Made by a program: the position numbers and the translations under genes. The notes below the pieces were generated by a model that worked only from the letters and a program-made list of their open reading frames with translations, had not been told where the DNA came from and searched no databases. Of a stretch of DNA of 64,000 bases, positions 45,458 to 54,872 are shown piece by piece (within the stretch, counting starts at the first letter, position 1; the number at the start of each line of letters is the position of its first letter). This DNA is from CBDCFV01 sp965261795 (GTDB taxonomy: Bacteria > Chloroflexota > Dehalococcoidia > Lucifugimonadales > UBA3495): positions 3,844,001 through 3,908,000 of the forward strand of contig OZ253476.1 in the NCBI GenBank assembly GCA_965261795.1. Direction: 5' to 3'.

Positions 45458-46558
45458 ATGCCCGATGCTGACCTGGCCTCAACAGTCCATCATGCCGGCG
45501 GCAGTTACCCCGTCATAGCTGGCTGGGGGATTCTGGACGACTTGGGGCAACGCCTTTGCGACTTGGGCTTGACCGGGACGGCCTATATTATTACCGACGA
45601 CCATGTTATGAACCCTTATGGTCGCCGGGTGCAACGGTCAATGCAGAAGTACGGTATCCCCGCCCATTGCTTCATCATCCCGTCGGGAGAACCCAGCAAG
45701 AGCCTGGGGTTGGTCCAGTCGATTTATGATTGGCTGGTGGAGCGGCGGGCCGAGAGAGGGCATACCATTGTCGCCGTCGGCGGCGGTGTCGTGGGAGACT
45801 TGGCCGGTTTTGTAGCGGCGACGTACCTCCGCGGTATGCCGTTCGTACAGGCGCCGACAAGCATGGCGGCCATGGTCGACGCTTCCATAGGAGGGAAAGT
45901 GGCGGTAAACCTGCCCCAAGCCAAGAACTTGGTCGGCGCTTTTTACCAACCCAAGGGGGTATTCGCCGACATACAAACCCTGTCAACACTGGGCAAACGG
46001 GAGTTGGCCGAAGGCTGGGCAGAAGCAATCAAGCACGGCTTCATCATGGACGCCAGCTTGGTTGATGTGTTCGAGGAGCATGCCGAGGCCTTGATGGACG
46101 TGGAGCCGGAGATCTCAACCGAGGTCATTCAGCGTAGTATGGCTATCAAGGCCGATGTTGTCAGCCAGGACGAACGGGAAACCCTGGGCATACGCATCCT
46201 GTTGAACTATGGCCACACCATCGGGCACGCTTTGGAAGCATCCACCGAGTACGGCAGGTTTTTGCACGGCGAGGGCGTTTCCGTGGGCATGATGGGCGCG
46301 GCAAGCATGGCGGAGCAGATGGGGATGCTATCGCCGGAGGTCGTTGCCCGCCAACGAGACCTGCTGCGGAGGTTTGATCTGCCCACCAACGCCGCCGGCA
46401 TCGCCGTGGACGACGTGCTTACAGCCATGTCGATGGACAAGAAAGTCCAGTCCGGGACTAACCGCTGGGTCATGCTGGAGGAAGTTGGCCGGGCCGCGGT
46501 ACGCCAGGATGTTCCGTGGGATTTGGTTGAGAAAACGGTGCGGGAATTGACGGCCTGA
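45458..46558 (+). CDS. aroB: 3-dehydroquinate synthase
   Basis: 366 residues: SGEPSKSLGLVQSIYDWLVE, AVGGGVVGDLAGFVAATYLRG (NAD site), PTSMAAMVDASIGGKVAVN, EGWAEAIKHG, LNYGHTIGHALEA (zinc His), LHGEGVSVGM. Complete and of standard length. Second step of the shikimate pathway. Confidence 0.95.
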   Translation: MPDADLASTVHHAGGSYPVIAGWGILDDLGQRLCDLGLTGTAYIITDDHVMNPYGRRVQRSMQKYGIPAHCFIIPSGEPSKSLGLVQSIYDWLVERRAERGHTIVAVGGGVVGDLAGFVAATYLRGMPFVQAPTSMAAMVDASIGGKVAVNLPQAKNLVGAFYQPKGVFADIQTLSTLGKRELAEGWAEAIKHGFIMDASLVDVFEEHAEALMDVEPEISTEVIQRSMAIKADVVSQDERETLGIRILLNYGHTIGHALEASTEYGRFLHGEGVSVGMMGAASMAEQMGMLSPEVVARQRDLLRRFDLPTNAAGIAVDDVLTAMSMDKKVQSGTNRWVMLEEVGRAAVRQDVPWDLVEKTVRELTA

Positions 46559-46570
46559 AAGAAACATCTA

Positions 46571-46975
46571 ATGACGCAAACGTCTCCTACGGAACCGTAT
46601 GAGCAGGATGGCAACCTCGTGACTGATTACCTTCAACAGTCCAGGGTTTTCCTGACCAAGAGTCGCGAATATCTGGCCGATGGCGACTGGCATCAAGCGG
46701 CGGAAAAAGGTTGGGGCGCTGCCGCGTGGATGGCCAAGGCCGTTGCGGAAGCCCAAGGCTGGCAATACAAAAGGCATGACGAGTTTTTCGCAGTGATGAA
46801 CCGGGCCAGGCAACTGTCCGGCGACGCACGGTTGCGTAATTTGGGATATGTTGCGAACGCCCTGCACGGGTTCTTTTACACTCGGAAGATGCTCTTGGGC
46901 CCGAGTGTTATTGGCGAAGGGCTTGACGACATGGACCTTCTGCTGGAAATCCTGCAACCGCTGACCGAAGCTTAG
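46571..46975 (+). CDS. PaREP1/HEPN-like helical protein
   Basis: 134 residues, helical: YLQQSRVFLTKSREYLADGDWHQAAEKGWGAAAWMAKAVAEAQGW. It is the pattern of PaREP1-type HEPN relatives found in archaea and Chloroflexota. The RNase Rx4-6H motif is not evident. It starts 12 bp after aroB, so it is co-transcribed, but its role is unknown. Confidence 0.6.
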   Translation: MTQTSPTEPYEQDGNLVTDYLQQSRVFLTKSREYLADGDWHQAAEKGWGAAAWMAKAVAEAQGWQYKRHDEFFAVMNRARQLSGDARLRNLGYVANALHGFFYTRKMLLGPSVIGEGLDDMDLLLEILQPLTEA

Positions 46976-47047
46976 AATCTGTGTGTTCTGCGACTACTCC
47001 CTGCCCTCTATGTTTGATCCCGGTTATCCTCACACGGTGCACCGCCG

Positions 47048-47371
47048 TTGTTCCTGAATGACGCCGATGCTACAATTGCCGTCATTGTTCTCAAGCTATA
47101 TATTGATCACGCAAGGAAACGGGTGTTGAACGCCAAGTATTTGTCGCCGGATGCAGTCAAACTTCTATTCTGGACCATCTTAACGGGCGCCCTCTACGGC
47201 GGGTTCTTCCTGTTCATAGACCGCGTTTGGGGAGTCTTCATCAGCGGGACGCTTCTCGGCGGCATATGCGTAGTGGTTACGGCACTGTTGTTCTCTTTCA
47301 TACATGGCTCTTTTGCCAGCAATTTGCTTGACTTCGTAGGGTTAAAAGCACTCCAGAAAGCGGGAGATTAG
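47048..47371 (+). CDS. small integral membrane protein next to TauE/SafE
   Basis: About 107 residues with two strong TM helices, LLFWTILTGALYGGFFLFI and GTLLGGICVVVTALLFSFI. GTG at 47123 (MLNAKYLSPDAVK) is a reasonable alternative start and would drop 25 residues. It lies one base before the TauE/SafE gene, so it may be an accessory subunit of that transporter. No family name assigned. Confidence 0.6.
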   Translation: MFLNDADATIAVIVLKLYIDHARKRVLNAKYLSPDAVKLLFWTILTGALYGGFFLFIDRVWGVFISGTLLGGICVVVTALLFSFIHGSFASNLLDFVGLKALQKAGD

Positions 47372-47372
47372 A

Positions 47373-48461
47373 ATGGACCATGGGATCGAGGTGGCCATGC
47401 TCCTTTCGGCAGCATCGGCTTCCTTCATTGACTTAAACCCGGCAATCGTCATTTCGTTGATCGTTCTGGGATTCTTCGGAGGCGTGCTGAGCGGGTTCAT
47501 CGGTTCCGGCGGCGCCTTTGTGTTGACGCCCGGCATGATGAGTATGGGTGTCGAGGGGCTGACTGCAGTAGCCAGCAACATGGCCCACAAGTTTCCCAAG
47601 GCTATCGTGGGAGCTTGGAAGAGACGCAAGATGGGCCACGTGGACTTGCGACTTGCCCTTTTGATGATGATACCAGCTATCGTCGGTGTTCTCCTGGGAG
47701 CGCAGGTCCAGCTTCTAATCAAAGAGGCTTGGGGCAGTGCCGGATCGAACCTGTATATCAGCGTGGTATTCGTCGCCGTATTGTCCACGATCGGCACTTA
47801 CACCCTCCAGGACGGGCGAAGGGCTGCCCGGCAGGGGATTGACGACACTACTTCAGCCTTGGCGGAGAAGGTCAAAAAGCTCAACATCTGGCCCATGATT
47901 ACCTTCAAGGAAGCTAACTCCCGCGTATCCTTGTGGGTCACGTTGCCGTTTGGCTTCGCAACCGGATTCCTCGCCGCCACCATCGCCGTAGGCGGATTCA
48001 TTGGGGTTCCTTCGATGATATACGTCATTGGGGCACCCAGCTTCGTAGCCAGCGGGACGGAACTGATGTTGGCATTTGGCATGGGTTTCGTCGGGACTTT
48101 GAAATACGCTACCGGAGGCTTGGTAGACTTCCGTCTTACCGCCCTCCTTTTGGCCGGGTCGCTCGTGGGCGTTCAACTAGGGGCAATCGGCACTTCTTAC
48201 GTCCGTCAATACATGATCAAAATCGTTGCAGGCTCTGTGATGATCCTGGCGGGAGTGAGCCGGGCGATAGCAATACCCACTTACCTTACCGATCTGGACG
48301 TGGTGACGCTTGGCAGTGGAACTTACCTTGCGTTGGGAAAAGTGAGTTTGATATTCCTTTTTGCGACGTTGATCGGCAGCGGTCTTCTCATCATTGGCGC
48401 AATGTACAAGGGCAGGAAGGCTGCGCTGGCCAGCGCCAGAACTGCCGTTCAAGCCCGTTAG
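47373..48461 (+). CDS. TauE/SafE-family anion exporter
   Basis: 362 residues, about eight TM helices. Family hallmarks are LSGFIGSGGAFVLTPGMMSMGV in the first repeat and ATGFLAATIAVGGFIGVPSMIYVIG in the second. Members move sulfite, sulfoacetate or other organic anions out of the cell. Overlapping context with the small TM protein upstream suggests a two-gene unit. Confidence 0.85.
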   Translation: MDHGIEVAMLLSAASASFIDLNPAIVISLIVLGFFGGVLSGFIGSGGAFVLTPGMMSMGVEGLTAVASNMAHKFPKAIVGAWKRRKMGHVDLRLALLMMIPAIVGVLLGAQVQLLIKEAWGSAGSNLYISVVFVAVLSTIGTYTLQDGRRAARQGIDDTTSALAEKVKKLNIWPMITFKEANSRVSLWVTLPFGFATGFLAATIAVGGFIGVPSMIYVIGAPSFVASGTELMLAFGMGFVGTLKYATGGLVDFRLTALLLAGSLVGVQLGAIGTSYVRQYMIKIVAGSVMILAGVSRAIAIPTYLTDLDVVTLGSGTYLALGKVSLIFLFATLIGSGLLIIGAMYKGRKAALASARTAVQAR

Positions 48462-48473
48462 TCGCGGGCCGTC

Positions 48474-49649
48474 GTGGGTTTTTCGTTCCGACTTGACCAC
48501 ACCGACGGCGCCGCCAGAGCCGGTGGAATTGCTACTCCACACGGCAATGCCTTAACACCTGCGTTCATGCCTGTGGGTACCCAAGCCACAGTCAAAGGCC
48601 TCACGCCGGAGGAGGTGGCCGGAGCGGGCGCCCAAGTGGTCTTGTGCAACGCTTACCATCTCTACCTGCGTCCCGGCGTGGACGCCGTTGCCCGTTTCGG
48701 GGGACTTCACCGGTTTATGCACTGGAACGGCCCCATCCTTACCGACAGCGGCGGTTTTCAAGTGTTCAGCATGGGCGCCCTGCGCAAAGTCGATGAGGAC
48801 GGAGTCAGGTTCAGGTCCCACATCGACGGGAGCGAACACCGCATCGGCCCCAAGGAAGCGATCTCAAATCAACAGCGGCTGGGCGCTGATATAATTATGT
48901 GCCTGGACCAGTGCATTGCCCATGGAGTCTCCAGGAATGCAGTACGTTCGGCCATGGACCGCACTCATCGCTGGGCTGTCGAGTGCTACCAGACACACTC
49001 GGCATCAGCCAATTTCGACAGCCAGGCCCTGTTCGGCATCGTCCAGGGCGGCGCGTTCGCAGACCTGCGAGACGAGTCCGCCAAGCGTATCTCCGAAATT
49101 CTCTTCCACGGCTACGCCATTGGCGGGCTGGCGGTGGGCGAGTCCAAGCAGCAGATGTATGACATTACAGGGCAGGTAGCGGCCCTGCTGCCTAAGGACA
49201 AGCCGCGGTATCTCATGGGAGTGGGTTCGCCGGAGGACTTGGTGGAGTGCGTAGCCCAAGGTGTGGACATGTTCGATTGTGTGCTGCCGACGCGAGTGGC
49301 CCGCAACGGCGCCATGTTCACCCGCCATGGCCGGGTGAACATTACCAAGCGGAGTTTCGCCGACGTGGATGTACCGGTGGACCCGGAGTGTGACTGCTAC
49401 GGCTGCCGGAATTTTTCCGCCGGTTATTTGTGGCATCTGTTCCGGGCCAAGGAAATGTTGGGTCCGCGACTGGCGTCAACCCATAATCTGCGGTACCTTT
49501 TCAGGCTGATGGGGGAGGTGCGGGAAGCTATCCTGGAGGACCGGTTTGAGTCCTTCAGGCGCGAATTCTGGGAGTCCTATCGCCCCACCGACGAGGCGAC
49601 ACGGCAAGAACAGAAAGAGAAGTGGCTGAAGGCCCGGGCAGGAAACTGA
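48474..49649 (+). CDS. tgt: queuine/preQ1 tRNA-guanine transglycosylase
   Basis: 391 residues: LTDSGGFQVFSMGALRKVDEDG (catalytic Asp loop), DIIMCLDQC, LFGIVQGG, YAIGGLAVGE, DMFDCVLPTRVARNG, zinc site CDCYGC with a later His. GTG start. It exchanges guanine 34 in the anticodon for preQ1/queuine. Complete. Confidence 0.94.
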   Translation: MGFSFRLDHTDGAARAGGIATPHGNALTPAFMPVGTQATVKGLTPEEVAGAGAQVVLCNAYHLYLRPGVDAVARFGGLHRFMHWNGPILTDSGGFQVFSMGALRKVDEDGVRFRSHIDGSEHRIGPKEAISNQQRLGADIIMCLDQCIAHGVSRNAVRSAMDRTHRWAVECYQTHSASANFDSQALFGIVQGGAFADLRDESAKRISEILFHGYAIGGLAVGESKQQMYDITGQVAALLPKDKPRYLMGVGSPEDLVECVAQGVDMFDCVLPTRVARNGAMFTRHGRVNITKRSFADVDVPVDPECDCYGCRNFSAGYLWHLFRAKEMLGPRLASTHNLRYLFRLMGEVREAILEDRFESFRREFWESYRPTDEATRQEQKEKWLKARAGN

Positions 49650-49674
49650 CAAGGCACTTCGAAAGTCCTCTCAT

Positions 49675-49700
49675 CCCTCTCCTATTGGGAGGAAGAGGGG
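49675..49700. terminator. candidate terminator between convergent tgt and moaD-like genes
   Basis: CCCTCTCC (49675-49682) faces GGGAGGAAGAGGGG (49687-49700) around a TATT loop, with a one- to two-base bulge. It lies where the two opposing transcription units meet. Confidence 0.4.
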
Positions 49701-49715
49701 AGTTTCTCACGTAAG

Positions 49716-49994
49716 CTACGCCCCGCCGGCAACAGCCGGAACTATGCTCACTTCGTCGCCGGAGTTGACCGATGTTGCGAGGCCCTCAAGGAATCGGACA
49801 TCCTCTCCGTTGAGGTAAAGGTTCACGAAATAGCGCAACTCTCCATTCTCATCTATCAACCGGTCTTTGAAACCAGGGTAGGTAGCATCCAGCTTCTCAA
49901 CCAGTTCGCCCATATTGGATGAGTCCATTTCCACTTTGGCCTCGCCGTTGGTAATCCGGCGCAATGGCGTAGGAATCCGAACCACAACACTCAT
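49716..49994 (-). CDS. MoaD/ThiS-family ubiquitin-like sulfur carrier
   Basis: 92 residues, beta-grasp, ending in VNSGDEVSIVPAVAGGA. MoaD/ThiS carriers end in a Gly-Gly that is thiocarboxylated; here the last residues are Gly-Gly-Ala, so one residue must be trimmed or the Ala tolerated. Cotranscribed with the NIL and threonine synthase genes upstream. Confidence 0.85.
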   Translation of the reverse strand: MSVVVRIPTPLRRITNGEAKVEMDSSNMGELVEKLDATYPGFKDRLIDENGELRYFVNLYLNGEDVRFLEGLATSVNSGDEVSIVPAVAGGA

Positions 49995-50041
49995 TGGGAG
50001 ATATCCTCCTGCAATTTACCCGACGGGCCAAGCGACCCTGC

Positions 50042-50287
50042 CTAACCGTCTATAACGTCGCCGCTCACCGGGTCTACCCGCACACCGATGGCGCTGACCC
50101 AGTCCAGTCCTCGCTCGATCTCGGTCTCTTCCCCATCCAGCTCCAACACCACCCAGCCCATGTTCTCACGTACGTCGGCCCGGCGTATGTTGGTCACTAC
50201 TTGGAAATTTTGCCCCAACTGGTAGATGATCGGCTCTTTCACCAACTCGCTGATAAAGGTGAACTTCACCCTTTGCATTCCCATCAA
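50042..50287 (-). CDS. NIL-domain protein
   Basis: 81 residues, ferredoxin-like NIL domain (KFTFISELVKEPIIYQLGQNFQVVTNIRRADVRENMGWVVLEL), the domain that binds methionine on MetN-type ABC ATPases. Alone here, three bases after thrC. Together with the MoaD-like gene it suggests sulfur amino acid metabolism. Confidence 0.85.
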   Translation of the reverse strand: MMGMQRVKFTFISELVKEPIIYQLGQNFQVVTNIRRADVRENMGWVVLELDGEETEIERGLDWVSAIGVRVDPVSGDVIDG

Positions 50288-50290
50288 CGC

Positions 50291-51580
50291 TCATCCTCCC
50301 ACCGCAATACGCTGGTTTAACGCATCCTCAAACGACCCCATCGTAGGCTTGATCGACAGGGGATTCACAACTTCCTCGACAGCCTCCTGGGTCTTCAGTC
50401 CGTTCCCGGTAATATAGACAACCGTTAATTCGTCAGGCTTGATGGCGCCGGTCTCCGCCAAGTTGCGCAATGCCGACACCACCACTCCACCCGCGGTTTC
50501 GGTAAAGATACCCTCGGTTTCCGCCAGCAGCTTGATGCCTTCCACCACTTCCGGTTCAGGCACGGCATACGCGGAACCACACGATTCCTTGAGCACCCTG
50601 AGAGCGTAGATACCGTCGGCGGGGTTGCCGATGGCAAGGGACTTGGCCACCGTGTTGGGCCGCACGGGCACCACGTGGGCAAGTCCGTTGTTCCAAGCGT
50701 TGACGATGGGAGCGCACCCAACCGCTTGAGCCATGTGCATCTTGGTAATGACCGACGGGTGATGGACGGTGTTCTGATCGGGGCCGAAGGAGCTTGCTTC
50801 AATCCCTTCCAACAACCCCAGACACGCCAATTCGTTGAAACCTTTCCATATCTTGGTGAACATTGCGCCGGAGGCACTGGGGATAACTACATGCTCGGGC
50901 ACCCGCCATCCCAGTTGTTCCGCTACCTCGTAGCCCAGCGTTTTACTCCCCTCGGCGTAGTAGGGTCGCATATTTATGTTGACGAAAGCCCAGCTATAGT
51001 TGTCTGCGATCTCACTGCAAAGCCGGTTGACTTCGTCGTAAGTACCCTCTACGGATACCAACGTGGGCCCGTAAACGGCCGCCCCAATGATTTTGCCCCG
51101 CTCCAGGTCCCAAGGAATAAATACTACGGCGCGTTTACCGGCGCGGGCCGCGTGTGCGGCAACACTACAGGCGAGGTTGCCGGTGGAGGCGCAAGCCAGC
51201 GTGTCAAAGCCGAACTCGACCGCCTTAGTCGAAGCTACGGAAACTACCCGGTCTTTAAACGAGAAGGAGGGATTGACACTGTCGTTTTTAATGTAGAGGT
51301 TGCGCAGCCCCAAGCGTTCACCCAGGTTCCGGGCCTTCAACAATGGCGTATACCCGGCCATGATGTCCACCGGGTCTTCACCGCTGGCTGGCAACAAGTC
51401 CTGATACCGCCAGATGCTCAACGGGCCCGAGGCGATGCGCTCGTGGCTGATTACCTCCGAAATGGTGGCGTAATCGTAGACCACTTCCAACGGCCCGAAA
51501 CAGAAGTCACAAACGTTCAAGGGTTCGACAGGGTTATCCCTGCCGCATTCCCGGCACTTTAGCCCACTGACGAAAGGCAC
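50291..51580 (-). CDS. thrC: threonine synthase-like PLP enzyme
   Basis: 429 residues. N-terminal zinc ribbon (CRECGRDN...CDFCFGP), PLP lysine in PSFSFKDRVVSVASTKA, and the glycine loop ASTGNLACSVAAHAARAGK. Threonine synthase converts phosphohomoserine to threonine. Enzymes of this family next to a MoaD-type carrier may also use a thiocarboxylate as sulfur donor to make homocysteine. Confidence 0.85.
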   Translation of the reverse strand: MPFVSGLKCRECGRDNPVEPLNVCDFCFGPLEVVYDYATISEVISHERIASGPLSIWRYQDLLPASGEDPVDIMAGYTPLLKARNLGERLGLRNLYIKNDSVNPSFSFKDRVVSVASTKAVEFGFDTLACASTGNLACSVAAHAARAGKRAVVFIPWDLERGKIIGAAVYGPTLVSVEGTYDEVNRLCSEIADNYSWAFVNINMRPYYAEGSKTLGYEVAEQLGWRVPEHVVIPSASGAMFTKIWKGFNELACLGLLEGIEASSFGPDQNTVHHPSVITKMHMAQAVGCAPIVNAWNNGLAHVVPVRPNTVAKSLAIGNPADGIYALRVLKESCGSAYAVPEPEVVEGIKLLAETEGIFTETAGGVVVSALRNLAETGAIKPDELTVVYITGNGLKTQEAVEEVVNPLSIKPTMGSFEDALNQRIAVGG

Positions 51581-51794
51581 CCCTAAATGGCCCTCCCAGG
51601 AAGATTGCGCAAAAATCCACTATCGGCAGATAGGACGGGGATTGGCAGTGATACTATCAAAGGGCCTATTTGTTGTCAAGCTGGATATGTTCTTCAACGC
51701 TCTTGCGGATTCTATCTTCAAGCCCCGATTATCGCCAAAACGGATGATATAATTCATAGCGTTTGCCCGACAGGGGCAGCTATGAGGAGCGGTT

Positions 51795-53066
51795 TTGGTT
51801 CAGACCCGGTATTGGATCGACGTCCTGCACCAATACTCTGTTTTGCTTATCCTGGGGGTCATCGCCGGGCTCAGCCTGGCCAACTTCGACCACCACCTCT
51901 ATGAACAGTTGGTGGATTATCACCCGTTCGGCGCCGATGCTACGCTGTTTCACCGGGACTTGACGTTCCATTTCCTGATCAACGAAGTCCTTATGGTCTT
52001 CTTCTTCGGTATCGCCGCAAAGGAAATTACCGACTCTATCCTCCCGGGTGGCTCACTGAACCCGATACAAAAGGCTATCAACCCGATATTCAGCACGGTT
52101 GGCGGCGTTGTAGCGCCGGCGGGTATGTACCTGCTCCTGGTCATGTTTTTTTATGGCGGCACCGAAGACTTTGGCGTTGTGGCCAATGGATGGGCCATCC
52201 CCACAGCCACCGACATAGCCTTGGCTTGGCTGCTGGCCCGGCTGGTGTTCGGAACGCTGCACCCAGCGGTCAATTTTTTGCTGCTGCTGGCGGTGGCCGA
52301 CGACGCCATCGGACTGCTGATCATTGCGGTCTTTTATCCCAACCCAGAAATCCCCTTACAACCGGTTTGGCTTCTGCTTACCGTTGGGGGCATGGGTGTG
52401 GCGTTCGCGATGCGAAGGATGGGGGTCAATCAATGGTGGCCTTACATAGCCGTCGCGGGCGTTCTCAGTTGGGTGGGATTGATAAGCGCGTCTATCGAGC
52501 CGGCTCTGGCGCTGGTGCTTATAGTGCCCTTTATTCCCAGCGCAAACGTCCGTCACCAGGACCCTATAAGGGCTGCTGTCTTCCCAAGAGGATCCCACTC
52601 CACCTTGGATACCAGCGTACCTTCCCACGCGGACGAGGGGCCATTGGAGAAGTTCGAGGACCAACTGGCCTTCCCGGTGGACGTGATCTTGTTTCTGTTT
52701 GCTTTCGCCAACACGGGGGTTGCGTTCAGCGATACGAATGAAATAACGGTTATCATTCTGGCGTCACTCATCGTTGGTAAGACAGCGGGCATTACGCTGT
52801 TCGGAGTGGCAGGCCAAATGCTCGGGTTCCCTCTGCCGACGGGTATGGGCGTAAAACACTTGGCGATCACTGCGCTAATCGCCGGTCTGGGGCTTACAGT
52901 AGCACTGTTCATTGCCGACAAAGCGTTTCTTAGGGATTCACCATTCCATGACCCGGCGAAAATGGGCGCCATCCTGAGCGTGGGGGTAGCTGTCCTTGCG
53001 TTGGTCGCGGGACGCCTGTTACGCGTTAACGACCTGCCGGCAGGAGAGACGGACGAAAGTGATTGA
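51795..53066 (+). CDS. nhaA: Na+/H+ antiporter NhaA
   Basis: 423 residues, about twelve TM helices: IPTATDIALAWLLARLVFG, LLLLAVADDAIGLLIIAVFY with the ion-binding Asp pair. The TTG at 51795 is the first usable start in frame; the codon choice is uncertain. It provides pH and sodium homeostasis. Confidence 0.9.
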   Translation: MVQTRYWIDVLHQYSVLLILGVIAGLSLANFDHHLYEQLVDYHPFGADATLFHRDLTFHFLINEVLMVFFFGIAAKEITDSILPGGSLNPIQKAINPIFSTVGGVVAPAGMYLLLVMFFYGGTEDFGVVANGWAIPTATDIALAWLLARLVFGTLHPAVNFLLLLAVADDAIGLLIIAVFYPNPEIPLQPVWLLLTVGGMGVAFAMRRMGVNQWWPYIAVAGVLSWVGLISASIEPALALVLIVPFIPSANVRHQDPIRAAVFPRGSHSTLDTSVPSHADEGPLEKFEDQLAFPVDVILFLFAFANTGVAFSDTNEITVIILASLIVGKTAGITLFGVAGQMLGFPLPTGMGVKHLAITALIAGLGLTVALFIADKAFLRDSPFHDPAKMGAILSVGVAVLALVAGRLLRVNDLPAGETDESD

Positions 53067-53142
53067 AGTGATATACTGAGACTGGCCGGCCAACGCGCCT
53101 GCGCCATCCCTTCGGTTCTAACGATTTACGGAGGAATCCACG

Positions 53143-53430
53143 ATGATCGGTGTTCTTACCCACCATTGGGCCAAGTCGGACAAGATCGACGAGGCGCGGA
53201 AATTGCTGGATGGCAACGGGCTGGCGCAAAGCAAGGCTCCCGGTTTCGGCAACCGGCAGACTCTTTACTCTTTGACCGATCCAACCAAAATTACCACGCT
53301 GGTCACTTGGGACAGCAACGACATCTACGACGCTTGGCGGGCCAGTCCCGAACGCATTGTAGCCATGGCTGGCGCTGAAGAACTTTGGTCCAATCCCCCG
53401 GAATCGGAACGGTTTGAAATGGCGGAGTAG
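53143..53430 (+). CDS. ABM-like dimeric alpha+beta barrel protein
   Basis: 95 residues: GVLTHHWAKSDKIDEARKLLD at the start, TLYSLTDPTKITTLVTWDSNDIYDAWRASPE in the middle. The pattern fits small ferredoxin-like monooxygenase (ABM) domains. A GGAGG ribosome binding site precedes the ATG. Function not known. Confidence 0.6.
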   Translation: MIGVLTHHWAKSDKIDEARKLLDGNGLAQSKAPGFGNRQTLYSLTDPTKITTLVTWDSNDIYDAWRASPERIVAMAGAEELWSNPPESERFEMAE

Positions 53431-53528
53431 ACGCTTTCATCCGCGCGACTACGGGCAGTCGCGTTGTGTGTCCATAGTCAACACCCCGCACGGCTGGTAT
53501 AGCGGCGGCAGTTGACTACAGGCAAGTG

Positions 53529-53569
53529 ACGTAACCCCCTCCGAAACGTGGTTTCGGAGGGGGTTACGT
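53529..53569. terminator. strong bidirectional hairpin terminator
   Basis: 19-bp perfect stem (53529-53547 with 53551-53569) around a GTG loop, with core ACCCCCTCCGAAAC. It lies between the rightward ABM-like gene and the leftward dienelactone hydrolase gene, so it can end both. Confidence 0.85.
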
Positions 53570-53609
53570 TTACCCTGAAATTGCCGGATTAAGCTGCGAC
53601 GTAACGGAG

Positions 53610-54395
53610 CTAGTCGCCTACGGCGGCCAGAGCCGGCTCGCTTACTCCGCTGAGATGCTTGTTGTAGAAGGCCAATGCCTTCTCCCAGCCGTCCACTGCC
53701 GCGTGCTGAGCGTAGCTGGGACGGTCCACCGCGAAGAAACCGTGGCCGGCGTTGTCGTACCTGTGGAAATCGTAGTCCTTACCGTGTCGCTTGAGCGCCT
53801 CCTCGGTGGAGTCGACCTCTGCAGGCGAAGGCCGCCCATCGTCGTTTCCGAACAGCCCCAGCATAGGACAACTGAGGTTGGCTACGTACTCGATGGGCGC
53901 TACGGGCATAGCTTCCGTGGGAGGTTCGCTGTCCCTGGGAGTAACGCCGCCGCCCCAGCAGTTGACAGCAGCGTTTATGCCGGACAGGGTGCAAGCGGCC
54001 AGGAACACTTGGCGTCCGCCGGAGCAGAAGCCGATGATTCCCACCTTGCCGTTGGTGTAAGGCAAAGTGTGCAGGTAGTTGATGGCGGCCTGTACGTCGC
54101 CCATGGTCCGTTCGTCAGGCATACCGCCCTTGTCGCGGATACTGGCGCTGTTTTCCTGGGGCGTGGCCTGGCCTTCCCTGAAATGCAGGTTAGGGGATAT
54201 GGTCGCAAAGCCATTGTAAGCCAGCTTGCGGGCCATCTCCTTGGAGGCCTCATCCCAACCCGGCATGTGGTGTATCAACACCACCGACCCCACCGGGCCC
54301 GCGCCCAAAGGCCGCGCCAAGTAAGCATCGATCTGGTCTCCATTATGTCCGTTGATCAGTACCGTTTCCGCCAGCATCCCTTCATATTTAGGCAT
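53610..54395 (-). CDS. dienelactone hydrolase-family protein
   Basis: About 261 residues: VVLIHHMPGWDEASKEMARKL, nucleophile elbow IGFCSGGRQVFL (Cys), LFGNDDGRPSP (Asp), and NAGHGFFAVDRP (His). The Cys-Asp-His triad is that of dienelactone hydrolases. ATG 54395 (MPKYEGML) is preferred over 54410. Substrate unknown. Confidence 0.88.
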   Translation of the reverse strand: MPKYEGMLAETVLINGHNGDQIDAYLARPLGAGPVGSVVLIHHMPGWDEASKEMARKLAYNGFATISPNLHFREGQATPQENSASIRDKGGMPDERTMGDVQAAINYLHTLPYTNGKVGIIGFCSGGRQVFLAACTLSGINAAVNCWGGGVTPRDSEPPTEAMPVAPIEYVANLSCPMLGLFGNDDGRPSPAEVDSTEEALKRHGKDYDFHRYDNAGHGFFAVDRPSYAQHAAVDGWEKALAFYNKHLSGVSEPALAAVGD

Positions 54396-54410
54396 GAGTC
54401 GCCTCCTCAA

Positions 54411-54872
54411 ATATTAAGCCCCTGGGCATTAACCAAGCTCTCGTAGGCAACTAGGGGCATCGTTTTGAACACTACTACTTGCCATGTGGGGTGTCAACCG
54501 GACTCGGCGGAGCCACACGCCTTGCCGTTTCCCTTTTCCTGTTCTACCCCGCCACGGCGCACCAGTCGGGAAGGGGCCTTTACCCCAGAGGCCCCGCACC
54601 GGCGGCCCCGGCCTGGTGTTTGGGCTCAACTGCCCGTGCGGGAAATGCGTCAATCATTCTTGCCGGTTCGCCTCCTGTTCCTGACCATGCTGTCGGGCCG
54701 CGCGGGTACGTTAGATGACGTGAGGAGATGACGTGAGGCCGCACTGTGTTGGGCGGCGATTGGCCCTGTAGAGAGCGGGGCGACGAGTCCCGCGGAATGG
54801 AATACCTGAACCGTCTCCCTGCGGGACAAGAGTAAAGGCCAGGGCCTTGCGCCAGTCCTTAATGCTCCGAGA
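54411..54872. other. gene-free region with duplicated fragments
   Basis: No intact gene. Positions 54468-54503 repeat the 3' tail of the small membrane-protein gene at 58045-58080 (35 of 36 bases; PVDTPHGK-stop on the minus strand). Positions about 54524-54605 match 56588-56670 at roughly 80% by eye. These are remnants of repeated mobile or phage-like DNA. Confidence 0.6.
54468..54503 (-). repeat. 36-bp copy of the membrane-protein gene 3' end
   Basis: Matches 58045-58080 with one mismatch. On the minus strand it encodes P-S-P-V-D-T-P-H-G-K then stop, against P-G-P-V-Y-T-P-H-G-K in the intact gene. Confidence 0.85.

Noticed and set aside
46976..47047. Possible tRNA in the gap after the PaREP1-like gene
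   Set aside because: No cloverleaf or T-loop GTTCRA motif could be drawn; no tRNA was recognised anywhere in the window.
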